Position numbers and translations under genes: made by a program | Origin: Aerococcus suis | GTDB lineage: Bacteria > Bacillota > Bacilli > Lactobacillales > Aerococcaceae | NCBI RefSeq assembly: GCF_900176325.1 | Contig: NZ_FWXK01000002.1 | Location: 248,001-312,000 of the forward strand | Reading direction: 5' to 3' | Length of the DNA: 64,000 nt | The notes under the pieces: generated by a model | Told to the model about the DNA's origin: nothing | The model's input: only the letters and a program-made list of their open reading frames with translations | Databases searched by the model: none | Shown: piece by piece, positions 7,359-17,226 of the stretch | Numbering within the stretch: position 1 is the stretch's first letter | How the letters are laid out: the number at the start of each line of letters is the position of its first letter

Positions 7359-8040
7359 AGTCTGTTTTGAAATGCTCTGTTTGGTTATAAGCTTCTAAAT
7401 GGTATTGTCCGTCTTCATAACGAACAATTGATACGCTGGCGTTATCTAGCAAACTATCAATTTGAAAATCAGGAATTAATTCATGAATCATATTCCGAAT
7501 TGTCATTCCATGGCTGACGATTAGAATCGTTTTATCTGATTCCCGATGTTTTGTAATCACATCAATCAATCCTAATTCAACACGCATCCAAAAATTCATA
7601 AAATCTTCCGCATCATGATAAGGATCTAAATCATGTAGAAAATTGAGTTCTCTTTTAACGGCGTCATCAGCAATTAAACCTGAATAACTATCTTCGTCAT
7701 TATTCACATTTTGACCGATTTGATTCCAAATGTCTGCAGCTGGCAACCCTTCTAAACTACCAAAGAATACTTCTCTAAATTCCGGTCTTTTTTCGATGCG
7801 TAAATTTTTATCAGCATAATGATTTTCTTCTAATACAATTTCAGCGGTTTGCACTGTTCGTTGTAAGTCACTCGTATATACTGCTTGAAAATCAACATCG
7901 GCAAGGCCACGTGCAGACTGGCGAACATCTTCTACTCCTTTGTCAGTCAACGGAGCGTCTGCCCATCCTTGCATTCGATTGTATTTATTCAAATAGGTTT
8001 GGGCATGGCGCATAAAGTAAATTGTGACACCTTTTGCCAT
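7357..8040 (-). CDS. Histidine phosphatase family protein (phosphoglycerate mutase-like)
   Basis: A 227-residue cytosolic protein with the branch-1 histidine phosphatase signature FMRHAQT (catalytic His12), an internal YTSDLQRTVQTAE arginine motif, an acid residue around residue 88 (REVFFGSLEG) and the second His in VSHGMTIRN. Such proteins dephosphorylate small phosphorylated metabolites or proteins; the substrate cannot be told from sequence, and the glycolytic mutase role is filled by gpmI at 24377. It lies 17 bp downstream of fbp on the same strand and is probably co-transcribed with it. A clear paralogue, truncated at its start, lies at 50747-51394. Confidence 0.85.
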   Translation of the reverse strand: MAKGVTIYFMRHAQTYLNKYNRMQGWADAPLTDKGVEDVRQSARGLADVDFQAVYTSDLQRTVQTAEIVLEENHYADKNLRIEKRPEFREVFFGSLEGLPAADIWNQIGQNVNNDEDSYSGLIADDAVKRELNFLHDLDPYHDAEDFMNFWMRVELGLIDVITKHRESDKTILIVSHGMTIRNMIHELIPDFQIDSLLDNASVSIVRYEDGQYHLEAYNQTEHFKTD

Positions 8041-8057
8041 GGTCTCACCCCTTTCTT

Positions 8058-10023
8058 TTATTTAATATACGGTTTTATTATACCATGTTCATACGCATTT
8101 AATAACTCTTTTAAATCAGCAACCTGTTTTTCTAATTCTACACCAACATCTGTCTGTCTAACGGTCATACGCTCAAGCTCTTGATCAACAACACGTCTAG
8201 TAGATACAATATCAATTTCTTCAGATACTGCTTCATCAATGTTTGTAAATGGTTGGTGTGTCACTAGTTGCATACCAAATGAATTATATAATAATGTATA
8301 TCCTGCTAATCCTGTCGTCGGTTGATAAGCTTTGCTGTACCCACCATCAATGACTAGCATTTTTCCATTAGCTTTAATTGGATTTTCGCCTTTACGTTCT
8401 TTCACTGGCGTATGTCCGTTGACAATATGCCCATGTTTTGGATCTACACCAAATTCCATTAAAATGCGTTCAACATATTTCTGTTCATTTCGATAGTCAT
8501 AATAAATATTTTTATATTCTTCATGAGTGGCTTTATCAGCTACATAGTATCGTTCAAAAGTCGTCATTTTTTCTTTTCCAAATAGAGAAGACCCTTCTCC
8601 TTGCCACAAATACCAGACATAATCGAGATAGCGATTTTCTTCTAATCCTCGGTTTCGATACGCCATACAGACAATCTGTTCAAATTTATCGAATAAAGCA
8701 CGCCCTGATAATACTTCTCCGTCAATGGCGACCTCCATAAAACTGCCATCAGAATTCATAGGCATACACCCATGATAAAGAAGGTTCTCATTATAGATTT
8801 TATATAAATTCCCCTTAGCAAATAAGAACGCAATATGTTTTTGTAAACGCTCTGAACCTAAAAAAGCCATTTGTAAACGATCGAGCACATATTCCTCTTC
8901 TTCGGTTAATTGATAAGGATTATCAGGATTAACTGTTGGGAATGAGGTGTTTTCTAAAGGATAATGTTTGCCATTAATTTCAACCGTTTTTTCTTTATAG
9001 TCAATATGGTCTAATAATAAGCGGTCTGACGTATTAAATTCTGGGTGACGATCAATAACTTGCTTTTCTAATTTGAATTGAATAATAGCTATTGCTTGAT
9101 GCATTCTAGCAATTTGCTTGGTTTCCTCTGGTAAGTGGTCCGTCTCAGGTGAGAGTTTAGGCATAAAACCCGTTAAATCAGAAGAGGCATATGCTTTTTT
9201 CCGCAAATGTCATTAAAGGACGTAGTGAAATACCATAAGCGTCTTCAATGATTTCTAAATTATCATAGCGTGCACAAATTCTTAAAACGTTCGCCATTAA
9301 TACCTTAGATCCACTCGCTGCTCCCATCCAAATAATATCGTGATTTCCCCATTGAATATCAAGCGATTTTTTTTGCATCAGTAAGTCAATAATTTTATCA
9401 GGAGCTGGACCACGATCATAAATATCTCCTAAAATATGGATATGATCGACAACTAATTCTTGAATTAATTCAGAAAAGGCACTAATTAATCGCTGTGAAG
9501 CATTTAATTGAATCACATTCTCAATAATATCACGATAATAATTTTCTTTATTCGTCAATATTGAATCTTTGAATAATAACTCTTCCATAATATAGGCCAT
9601 ATCTTGAGGCATTGCTTTACGAACTTTAGAGCGAGTATATTTAGAGACAACAAATTGTCCGAGTTCCACCAACTGAGCAATTGTTTGCCGTAAAAATTGT
9701 TTTTGCTGAATCGGATCGACCATTTCTCGAAGAATTAATTGCAGTTTTCTTTCTGGATAGTAAATAATCGTTGCTAAACGATTCATTTCCTCTTTAGTGA
9801 GTTGATTTTGAAAGACTTCCCGAATTTTTTCTTTAATATTTCCAGAGCCATTTCTTAAGACATGAGAAACGGCATCATACTCTCCATGTAAATCACTTAG
9901 AAAGTGTTCCGTTGCTTTCGGTAAAGCCATAATAGCTTCTAAATTAATTATTTCAGTAGTGACACTTGCGACATCAGGAAAATTTTGTGATAACAATTCT
10001 AAATATTTTAAATTATGATTCAT
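8058..10023 (-). pseudogene. fbp: Class III fructose-1,6-bisphosphatase, frameshifted at an A6 run
   Basis: The start is ATG 10023 with AAAGGAT upstream. The first frame carries the whole metallophosphatase core: [22 protein letters not shown] and WGNHD. It continues to PLMTFAEK, then leaves frame and stops at about 9178. The rest (HIVNGHTPVKE, VIDGGYSKAY and the C-terminal helices) continues from 9206 in a frame offset by one. With five instead of six As at 9195-9200 the frames join as FAEKAYASSD, giving about 654 residues, normal for FBPase class III. The enzyme makes fructose-6-phosphate in gluconeogenesis. Slippage to minus one at this run would not restore the frame, so a real one-base insertion or a sequencing error is likely. 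Confidence 0.85.
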
Positions 10024-10155
10024 TATTCTAATCCTTTCTCTGCCATAAGTCTCACTTATTATAAATGAAAACGGATTAATAAAAAAGATTAAACAATTAT
10101 CTTTAAAAATAATACAAAAATGTTCTTTCATTAATAATTTATACAATGGTTATGT

Positions 10156-10161
10156 TATAAT
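10156..10161 (+). promoter_or_regulatory. -10 element of the AraC-type regulator
   Basis: TATAAT with a TATG extension lies about 34 bases before the chosen start. No convincing -35 is seen. Confidence 0.45.
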
Positions 10162-10194
10162 TATTTAAAGCTTAGCGATGGAGTGGTGAGTGAT

Positions 10195-11019
10195 ATGGAT
10201 TCGTTAAATATTTCACGGAATGAAATTTTTCGTATGAATATTCATTTTGCAACGATTGAAATGTTCAAAAATTTTACTCAAAAACATCTAGCCGCCAATA
10301 AGTCGGAAAATAATTATCAAACCGTGTCTTTAATTTATATAACAGAAGGCTCAGTTTCTGTAAGCCAAAATGAGGCAAATACGAATTTAACAATCAACCA
10401 TTTTGCTTTTATTAATCGAGAAAATACTGCTTATGTTTCAGCTAATGGTCAAAATACCGAAGCGACTGTTTTAACTTTTGATATTAATAAGCGTTATCTT
10501 AATTTTCAATTCAATCAAGATTTATCAACCACTTCCCCACTGTTAAAAAACTATTTAACGGAATTAGTTGAAGAAAATGATCGCAATGATGCGGCAGTTT
10601 GCCAAATTTTAACCGCTTTAATTATTGTGAAATATTTCAATCAATCCGATTCGATATCTCCTCAACAACTCAATCAATCATCAACTAGCCAACATAAAGT
10701 CGAACGCACCATTGATTATATTCACAGTCATTATGAACAAAATATGACACTAGATAAATTAGCTGAAGTGGCTAATATTAATAAATATTATCTCGTTCAT
10801 ATGTTTAAAAATCATACAGGAATGTCTCCAATTGAATATTTAATCGCTTTTAGGATAAAGCAAGCGAAGTATTTATTAAGTCATTCAGACATTACAGTAG
10901 CAGAAATCTCACTTTCAGTTGGTTTTTCTTCTCAATCTTATTTTTCTAAAATCTTTAAACGGCATACCGGCTTAACGCCACTTAAATATCGTCAAATGCA
11001 TAACCATCATAAAGAATAA
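10195..11019 (+). CDS. AraC family transcriptional regulator
   Basis: The start is placed at ATG 10195, behind GGAGTGGTGAG; in-frame GTG codons at 10183 and 10186 lie inside this site. The product is about 274 residues. The N-terminal half has a cupin-like beta pattern (LIYITEGSVSVSQNE…). The C-terminal 100 residues form the double helix-turn-helix of AraC/XylS proteins (LDKLAEVANINKYYLVHMFK; then VAEISLSVGFSSQSYFSKIF). Such regulators usually respond to sugars or sugar phosphates. It diverges from fbp, so fbp control is an attractive but untested idea. Confidence 0.88.
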   Translation: MDSLNISRNEIFRMNIHFATIEMFKNFTQKHLAANKSENNYQTVSLIYITEGSVSVSQNEANTNLTINHFAFINRENTAYVSANGQNTEATVLTFDINKRYLNFQFNQDLSTTSPLLKNYLTELVEENDRNDAAVCQILTALIIVKYFNQSDSISPQQLNQSSTSQHKVERTIDYIHSHYEQNMTLDKLAEVANINKYYLVHMFKNHTGMSPIEYLIAFRIKQAKYLLSHSDITVAEISLSVGFSSQSYFSKIFKRHTGLTPLKYRQMHNHHKE

Positions 11020-11023
11020 AATG

Positions 11024-11076
11024 AAAGACGTTACAGTTAAATTTGGTTAAACCATTTTAACTGTAACGTCTTTTTT
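11024..11076. terminator. Bidirectional terminator
   Basis: GACGTTACAGTTAAA (11027-11041) pairs with TTTAACTGTAACGTC (11056-11070), with A and T runs outside. It serves the AraC regulator (plus) and the secG-est-rnr-smpB operon (minus). Confidence 0.9.
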
Positions 11077-11539
11077 AATAATGCATTGCTCGCTGTGCTT
11101 CACGTTTCATCGTTTTTTCTTTCAAGGCTTGTCGTTTATCATGTTGTTTTTTACCTTTAGCAATACCGATTAGAACTTTAGCGACTCCACGTTTGATATA
11201 TACTTTCAGTGGAACTAAAGTCACACCATCTTGTGTCACTTGTTTGGTCAATTTATTTATTTCGCGTTGTTTCAATAACAATTTACGTTGACGAAGCGGG
11301 TCATGATTGAAAATATTTCCTTCTTTAAAAGGACTGATATGGACATTATAAAGCCATACTTCACCTTTTTCGATTCGAGCAAAACCATCTTTTAAGTTCA
11401 TTCGTCCAGCTCTAATCGATTTAATTTCAGTTCCTTTTAATACTAATCCACATTCAATAGTATCTAAAATCGTATAATCATGATTTGCTTTTCGATTTCG
11501 CGCGAGGACATTTTGGTCTTTTTGTTTATGTTTGGCCAT
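11075..11539 (-). CDS. smpB: SsrA-binding protein SmpB
   Basis: A 154-residue basic protein, the usual length. It contains the family signatures [34 protein letters not shown] and the C-terminal basic tail [15 protein letters not shown] that mimics the missing anticodon arm. SmpB brings tmRNA to stalled ribosomes; the tmRNA gene lies 5 kb away at 5551-5910. It is the last gene of secG-est-rnr-smpB, an order conserved in Firmicutes, 14 bp after rnr, with AAGAAGGAT as ribosome site. Confidence 0.97.
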   Translation of the reverse strand: MAKHKQKDQNVLARNRKANHDYTILDTIECGLVLKGTEIKSIRAGRMNLKDGFARIEKGEVWLYNVHISPFKEGNIFNHDPLRQRKLLLKQREINKLTKQVTQDGVTLVPLKVYIKRGVAKVLIGIAKGKKQHDKRQALKEKTMKREAQRAMHY

Positions 11540-11553
11540 AATTATCCTTCTTT

Positions 11554-13881
11554 CTATTTTTTATGTTTTCTTTTACGATTCTTTTTACCATGCCCTTTTT
11601 GACGACGGTAATTAGATTGATATTTTCGTTGGCCTTTTTTATTTTTTCCACGTTTGCGTTGGTTATTCTTTTGCTGAGCTTTTCGCGGAGACTTTTTATG
11701 CCGTTTTTTAGTCTTTGTATCATCTTGAACTAATTCAAAATCAATTTCTCGAGTATCAACATCTGCTTTGACTAAGCGGACTTTTACCGAATCTCCAATA
11801 TGGAAAGTATTTCCTGTTCGTTCACCAATCAAGACCAATTGACGTTCGACATAATTATAATAGTCATCTTTAATGGTTGAAATATGTACAAGACCTTCAA
11901 CTGTATTATCTAATTCCACAAACATACCAAAACCTGTAATGGAGCTAACGTAACCATCAAATATCATGCCAATTTTATCTTGCATATATTCCGTTTTTTT
12001 CAGGCTATCTGTTTCACGTTCAGCATCGACACTGCGACGTTCCATCTCTGAAGAGTGGTCCGCAATTTCCGATAGTTTAGTTGTTTGTTTAGCTTCTTGT
12101 TTTTTACTTAATTGATGATTGCTATAATAATGAATTAAACGATGAACAATTAAGTCTGGGTAGCGACGAATAGGTGATGTAAAATGCGTATAATCCGTGG
12201 CTGCTAAACCATAGTGTCCAATAGGCGTCACATCATATTTAGCTTGTTGCATGCTACGTAATAACATCATTTTTACTACTGGTGCATAGGTTTCATCTTC
12301 GACTGTTTGAAGAATTTGTTGTAAATATTTCGGTTTCATTTCATCTTTAGTCCCTTTAGCAACAATTCCGAAAGTCGTAATAAACTCTAGAAACCGTTGT
12401 AACCGGTCAGTATCAGGATGCTCATGAACACGGTAAATAAAAGGAACGAGTTCTTCGGTATAATGACGCGCAACCGTTTCATTGGCTAATAGCATAAAAG
12501 ATTCAATCATCCGCTCACCAACTCCACGTTCACGAACATGAATGGCTACCGGTTTTCCTTGTTCATCGACTTCAATTTCCGCTTCGTTCGTATCGAAATT
12601 AATTGCACCTCTCGCTTCTCTCAAATGATAAAGCGTATGATGTAATTTTTCCATTTTTTGAAGCATTGGATAAATATCTTGATATTTAGCAATCAATTGT
12701 TCGTCATTATTTTCTAGCATAGCATTCACATCATGATAGGTCATACGATAGTCCGAATTAATAACGGTTGGTTTGATTTGATGATTAATGACTTGGCCAT
12801 CCCTAGTCACTTCCATCAAGCAGCTTAATGTTAATCGATCGACATTAGGATGTAGTGAACAAATTCCATTTGACAGTCTTTGAGGTAACATTGGAACTAC
12901 CCGATCCGTTAAATAAACACTGGTTCCTCGTTCATAGGCTTCTTTATCTAAAGGTGACCCTTCCGTCACATAATGAGAAACATCGGCAATATGTACACCT
13001 AGTTCCATATTGCCTGAAGGAAGTTCTGTTAATGAAATGGCATCATCCAAATCCTTGGCGTCGTCACCATCAATGGTAATCGTTAATAGTTGACGTAAGT
13101 CTTCTCTAGATGACATATCATCATCAGAAATGGTTTCAGGTACTCGGTCTGCAGCCTCTTTGACTTCTTGAGGAAATTCATGAGGAATATCAAACATATT
13201 TAAAATAGCTAAAATATCGACACCAGGTTCATCCTTATGGCCAATTTGTTGGACGACATTAGCGATAACTTGTTGCGGTTTATCCTCTGTAGGATATTGA
13301 CTAATTTCAGCCACAACAATTTCACCTGTTACTGGGTGTAAGCCATCTTCTGAAATAAAGCAAGTTAAATTATCAAATCCTTTATTTTGCGGTTTTAAGC
13401 CACCATAATAACCGGTTTCTTTTTTTAATTTATCATCAAAAGCAGTAAACTCACCCGTCAATCGTGTCACTTGGCGTTCAACAACATCAATAATGATACC
13501 TTCTGCAGACTTATCCGCCCATGGAACTTCAGGTTTAGTTATTTTTACCTTCACGACATCGCCATTTAACGCACTATTTGTTTTTCCTCGGGGAATAAAG
13601 ATATCATGATTTTCGTTGTCGCGACGAACAAAACCAAACCCTTTATCATTTTGTGAAAAAGTGCCTTCGACTACTGTTTCTTCAATAGCGAGTTGAATAA
13701 CCCCATTATCATTAATTTTAATTTGCTTATCTTGTTCTAAATGTGCAATCATTTTGACTAATTTAGCAAATTGTTTTCCTGAATGATAACCAAGGATTTG
13801 ACTCAACTGTTGAGAGGTTTTTCCTTCAGGATATGATTCTAAAACAGATAGAATCTCTTCAGCAATTCTCGGTTGATTCAT
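11554..13881 (-). CDS. rnr: Ribonuclease R
   Basis: A 775-residue 3'-5' exoribonuclease. Order: an N-terminal winged-helix-like segment, cold-shock domains with [17 protein letters not shown], the RNB catalytic domain with its acidic cluster [11 protein letters not shown] (about residues 275-285), an S1 domain near 620-700 ([17 protein letters not shown]), and a very basic Lys/Arg tail of about 65 residues. RNase R degrades structured RNA and takes part in trans-translation, matching its position directly before smpB. GGAAGTGA precedes the ATG, and the gene begins 4 bp after est. Confidence 0.97.
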   Translation of the reverse strand: MNQPRIAEEILSVLESYPEGKTSQQLSQILGYHSGKQFAKLVKMIAHLEQDKQIKINDNGVIQLAIEETVVEGTFSQNDKGFGFVRRDNENHDIFIPRGKTNSALNGDVVKVKITKPEVPWADKSAEGIIIDVVERQVTRLTGEFTAFDDKLKKETGYYGGLKPQNKGFDNLTCFISEDGLHPVTGEIVVAEISQYPTEDKPQQVIANVVQQIGHKDEPGVDILAILNMFDIPHEFPQEVKEAADRVPETISDDDMSSREDLRQLLTITIDGDDAKDLDDAISLTELPSGNMELGVHIADVSHYVTEGSPLDKEAYERGTSVYLTDRVVPMLPQRLSNGICSLHPNVDRLTLSCLMEVTRDGQVINHQIKPTVINSDYRMTYHDVNAMLENNDEQLIAKYQDIYPMLQKMEKLHHTLYHLREARGAINFDTNEAEIEVDEQGKPVAIHVRERGVGERMIESFMLLANETVARHYTEELVPFIYRVHEHPDTDRLQRFLEFITTFGIVAKGTKDEMKPKYLQQILQTVEDETYAPVVKMMLLRSMQQAKYDVTPIGHYGLAATDYTHFTSPIRRYPDLIVHRLIHYYSNHQLSKKQEAKQTTKLSEIADHSSEMERRSVDAERETDSLKKTEYMQDKIGMIFDGYVSSITGFGMFVELDNTVEGLVHISTIKDDYYNYVERQLVLIGERTGNTFHIGDSVKVRLVKADVDTREIDFELVQDDTKTKKRHKKSPRKAQQKNNQRKRGKNKKGQRKYQSNYRRQKGHGKKNRKRKHKK

Positions 13882-13885
13882 AATC

Positions 13886-14629
13886 TCACTTCCAATCTAA
13901 TTGATCTAAAAATCGAATAATTGATGTTTCTAACTCATGATGTTGTTTATCGACTGTTACGACATGTCCACTTTTTTCAAATGAATTTAAATCTACAGGT
14001 GTTTCCGTTAAATAATCTCGTAAGTTTTTCCCTGCATTAGGACTAACCATTTGATCTAAACCAGCTTCAGCGATGTAATAAGGCTTTTGAAAATTTTTTA
14101 ACTCTTTACGAATATCCACAGTTAGGTCATTCAGAGATGCCATTGTGGCTTGTACTTTCGGTTCAAGTTGATGTAGTAAGTCGTTCACATTATCTCTTTT
14201 CTGATAGGTTAAAACTTGCTTGGCAAATTGATAAAATTCATAAGGAACATTGGTTTTTTTCATATTTGATTCCATAATAGGAGAACATAGTGACCCCACA
14301 CCAATCACTTCTCGTTCTAATGCCACTTTAGGAGCTATAATTCCGCCTAAAGATAACCCAATCGGGACAATCTGTTGATACCCTTTCTGTTTAAGAAAGT
14401 CGTAAGCGGCTAATCCATCTGAAACCCAATCTGTTGCTTCTGTTGGTGACACCAGATCAAAAACATTACCTGTGGCATGACCTGTAAATTGCGGACAATA
14501 GACAGTGTAGTTTGCACGTTGTAACGCACGTCCTAACATTCGCATATCATTTGAGCTGCCGGTATAAGCATGAAAAAGGATGACAGCACGGGGTCCTTCC
14601 TCAAAGAAAAATGGTTCTGGTAACTTCAT
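13886..14629 (-). CDS. est: Carboxylesterase (Est30-like alpha/beta hydrolase)
   Basis: The start is set at ATG 14629, directly behind CAGGAGGTTAA; the longer frame from 14665 lacks a ribosome site. The product is 247 residues, the length of Est30-type esterases. The nucleophile elbow GLSLGG places the catalytic Ser at residue 93, HAYTGSS (residues 20-26) forms the oxyanion loop, and the His lies in SGHVVT near the end. It hydrolyses short-chain esters; the natural substrate is unknown. It lies between secG and rnr in the conserved cluster. Confidence 0.9.
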   Translation of the reverse strand: MKLPEPFFFEEGPRAVILFHAYTGSSNDMRMLGRALQRANYTVYCPQFTGHATGNVFDLVSPTEATDWVSDGLAAYDFLKQKGYQQIVPIGLSLGGIIAPKVALEREVIGVGSLCSPIMESNMKKTNVPYEFYQFAKQVLTYQKRDNVNDLLHQLEPKVQATMASLNDLTVDIRKELKNFQKPYYIAEAGLDQMVSPNAGKNLRDYLTETPVDLNSFEKSGHVVTVDKQHHELETSIIRFLDQLDWK

Positions 14630-14690
14630 TTTAACCTCCTGAATAATGTTAAAAAAGCGGTCCACTGGGTGAACACGCTTCTTTGCTTTA

Positions 14691-14924
14691 TTAAGATGAC
14701 AGTTTAGCTAACGCTAACGCTAAAACCATAAAAATAAAACCTAATATAATCGTCATTTTATTTAACACCGCTTCAAAACCACGAGCTTTTTTATTTTTAC
14801 CAAATAATGTCTCAGCACCACCTGTTAAATTACTAGCCGCATTATTTTTTGAGGGTTGAACAACGACGATTAAAATCAAGAGAATAGCGACAATTATTAT
14901 AGCTGTTAATAATGTATTATACAC
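14691..14924 (-). CDS. secG: Preprotein translocase subunit SecG
   Basis: A 77-residue protein with two membrane helices (about residues 3-22 and 52-74) joined by the conserved cytoplasmic loop with GGAETLFGK. The start is GTG 14924, because GGAGG lies eight bases before it and the protein then has the standard length; an upstream ATG at 14960 has no ribosome site. SecG assists SecYE/SecA-driven protein export. First gene of secG-est-rnr-smpB. Confidence 0.93.
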   Translation of the reverse strand: MYNTLLTAIIIVAILLILIVVVQPSKNNAASNLTGGAETLFGKNKKARGFEAVLNKMTIILGFIFMVLALALAKLSS

Positions 14925-15004
14925 GTTGATTGCCTCCAAAATTAAATTCCACTTAATCATAACATACTCAATGCATAGTCACAATTTTTCCATCGTCTCT
15001 AAAT

Positions 15005-15036
15005 AAAAAAATCCACTTTTATAGTGGACTTTTTTA
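15005..15036. terminator. Terminator of the opp operon
   Basis: TCCACT (15012-15017) pairs with AGTGGA (15023-15028); A7 on the left gives a T-run on the minus strand and T6 lies on the right, so it can work both ways. oppF ends a few bases before it. Confidence 0.85.
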
Positions 15037-15039
15037 TAT

Positions 15040-15990
15040 TTATTCTTTTTCAATTCCTTTGCTTGCGGCTTTTTTGTATTGGGCCACTTCATTTTCACTA
15101 CAATATATGTAATGACCTGGTGCAATTTCATGCATAGTTTCATCACCTTTAAAAGGCGCATGATTATAAGCTATACGTTGACGTTTCCGCTCATACATCG
15201 GATCAGGTAATGGAATAGCAGATAATAGACTCTTCGTATAAGGGTGTTGTCCATTAAAATAAATCTCATCTGCATCGCCTAGCTCAACGATTTTTCCATG
15301 ATACATAACGGCAATACGATCACTGATATATTTCACCATTGATAAGTCATGGGCAATGAAGAGATAGGTTAAATTAAATTCCTCTTGTAATTCTTCCAAT
15401 AAATTCACGACTTGAGCTTGAATAGAGACGTCAAGTGCAGAAATTGGTTCGTCAGCTACAATCATCTTAGGATTAACTGCTAGCGCTCTAGCGATACCTA
15501 TCCGTTGACGTTGCCCACCAGAGAATTCATGCGGATAGCGAGACGCATGATTAGGATTTAATCCTACTTTTTCAAGTAATTCTTTAACACGCGCTTCTTT
15601 CTCTTTTTCATTATTTACTAGCTTATGAATAGTCAAACCTTCTGCAATAATATCACGAACTTTCATTCGTGGGTTAAGAGAGGCATATGGATCTTGGAAA
15701 ATCATTTGAATATCTTTTCGGAAATCAAGCATTTCATGACGACTTTTTAATGCAGCAATATCTTTGTCTTCAAAAATAATTTCACCATCTGTTGGATCAT
15801 ATAGACGAATGATTGCCCGACCTGTCGTTGTTTTACCAGAACCTGATTCACCAACTAAACCAAATGTTTCACCAGGATAGATGTCAAATGACACATCATC
15901 AATTGCTCGAACCTCTTGTTTGCTACCTTCATTAAAGTATTGTTTTAAATGATGCACTTGCAACAAAGGATGTCTTACTTCTTTAGTCAT
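15040..15990 (-). CDS. oppF: Oligopeptide ABC transporter ATP-binding protein OppF
   Basis: A 316-residue ATPase of the Opp/Dpp family. Walker [13 protein letters not shown] (about residues 45-56), signature SGGQRQR and Walker [12 protein letters not shown] are all intact, followed by the family C-terminal segment [16 protein letters not shown]. With OppD it powers peptide import through OppB/OppC. It is the last gene of oppBCDF and overlaps the oppD end by 8 bp. The Cys-containing C-terminal tail ending at about residue 316 is typical of the oligopeptide_HPY extension. Confidence 0.95.
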   Translation of the reverse strand: MTKEVRHPLLQVHHLKQYFNEGSKQEVRAIDDVSFDIYPGETFGLVGESGSGKTTTGRAIIRLYDPTDGEIIFEDKDIAALKSRHEMLDFRKDIQMIFQDPYASLNPRMKVRDIIAEGLTIHKLVNNEKEKEARVKELLEKVGLNPNHASRYPHEFSGGQRQRIGIARALAVNPKMIVADEPISALDVSIQAQVVNLLEELQEEFNLTYLFIAHDLSMVKYISDRIAVMYHGKIVELGDADEIYFNGQHPYTKSLLSAIPLPDPMYERKRQRIAYNHAPFKGDETMHEIAPGHYIYCSENEVAQYKKAASKGIEKE

Positions 15991-17212
15991 TGAAATCCTC
16001 CTCTTCTAATGATTGATGAACAGCGGGATCCATATCCGTTGCTGCAACTTGTTTTTCATAGCTATCATTTGTAACAGCTTTTTCTTCGCTTACTAGATTC
16101 TCTTGATCATTTCCCGTCATCACCGGATTTTGTTTTGAATCTGCCTCAGATACTTCACGGTTCGCATGTACGTTAGCACCTTGTTGAATTTGTTCGTAAA
16201 TACCATAACGGCGTTTGATTTCTTCAGGCGGATTAACAGCTGGGGCATCAGGATGAAGTAACCATGTTTTGGCATGATGAGTTGGTGTTACTTCAAACAT
16301 TGGTGGATTCTCTTCGAAATCAATAGCCATTGCATAGTCAGAACGAATAGCAAAAGCATCTCCTTTTGGTGGATCTAGTAAATCCGGAGGTGTTCCTGGA
16401 ATTGAAATCAATTCTCCTTCTGTATCCAATGTAGGCATTGACCCAATTAATCCCCAAGTATATGGATGTTGAGGGTGATAGAAAATTTCATCGACATCCC
16501 CTTCTTCAACAATTTCACCAGCATACATTACGGCAACACGATCAGCAACATTCGCTACAACACCTAAATCATGAGTAATGAAAATAATAGATGTTTCAAT
16601 CTTTTCTTGCAGCTCTTTCATTAACTCTAAAATTTGAGCTTGAATCGTAACGTCAAGTGCCGTTGTAGGTTCATCAGCAATCAAAATTTTAGGGTTGCAA
16701 GCTAGTGCAATCGCAATTACAATCCGTTGACGTTGCCCACCAGAAAATTGGTGAGGATAATCATTCATTCGTTTTTCAGCATTTGGAATACCAACTAAAT
16801 CAAGTATTTCCGCAGCCCGTTGATAGGCTTCAGATTTCGTTTTATCTTGGTGCAATATAATCGGCTCAGCAATTTGTTTTCCAATTTTGATAACTGGATT
16901 CAATGATGTCATTGGATCTTGGAAAATCATTGCGATATCTTTACCACGAATTTTTTGTATTTGCTTATCAGATTGTTCGAGAATATTTTTTCCGTCGAAA
17001 TTGATTTCGCCACCTTTGATTAAGGCATTGTTCGCTAACAATTTCATTAAAGAACGAACGGTAACTGATTTTCCAGAACCAGATTCCCCTACAATTGCTA
17101 AAGTTTCTCCTTTACGTAAGTCAAAGTTAACGCCACGAATAGCTTGAACTTCACCTGAGTAGGTTTGGAAGCTTACACGTAGGTCTTTCACTTCTAAAAT
17201 TTTATCACGCAT
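15983..17212 (-). CDS. oppD: Oligopeptide ABC transporter ATP-binding protein OppD, with long C-terminal extension
   Basis: A 409-residue ATPase; OppD proteins are usually about 330-360 residues. Walker A GESGSGKS, signature SGGQRQR and Walker B LIADEPTTALD are intact, followed by the peptide-transporter segment HPYTWGLIGSMP and the HPDAPAVNPPEEIKRRYG region. The last 70 or so residues are an acidic, low-complexity extension rich in Glu, Asp, Gln and Val, without recognisable domain. It pairs with OppF and is 15 bp downstream of oppC. Confidence 0.94.
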   Translation of the reverse strand: MRDKILEVKDLRVSFQTYSGEVQAIRGVNFDLRKGETLAIVGESGSGKSVTVRSLMKLLANNALIKGGEINFDGKNILEQSDKQIQKIRGKDIAMIFQDPMTSLNPVIKIGKQIAEPIILHQDKTKSEAYQRAAEILDLVGIPNAEKRMNDYPHQFSGGQRQRIVIAIALACNPKILIADEPTTALDVTIQAQILELMKELQEKIETSIIFITHDLGVVANVADRVAVMYAGEIVEEGDVDEIFYHPQHPYTWGLIGSMPTLDTEGELISIPGTPPDLLDPPKGDAFAIRSDYAMAIDFEENPPMFEVTPTHHAKTWLLHPDAPAVNPPEEIKRRYGIYEQIQQGANVHANREVSEADSKQNPVMTGNDQENLVSEEKAVTNDSYEKQVAATDMDPAVHQSLEEEDFND

Positions 17213-17226
17213 ATTAAAGCTCCCTT

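Noticed and set aside
9178-9206. Programmed minus-one frameshift at the A6 run in fbp
   Set aside because: The second half is in the plus-one (minus-two) frame, so standard minus-one slippage cannot join the halves.
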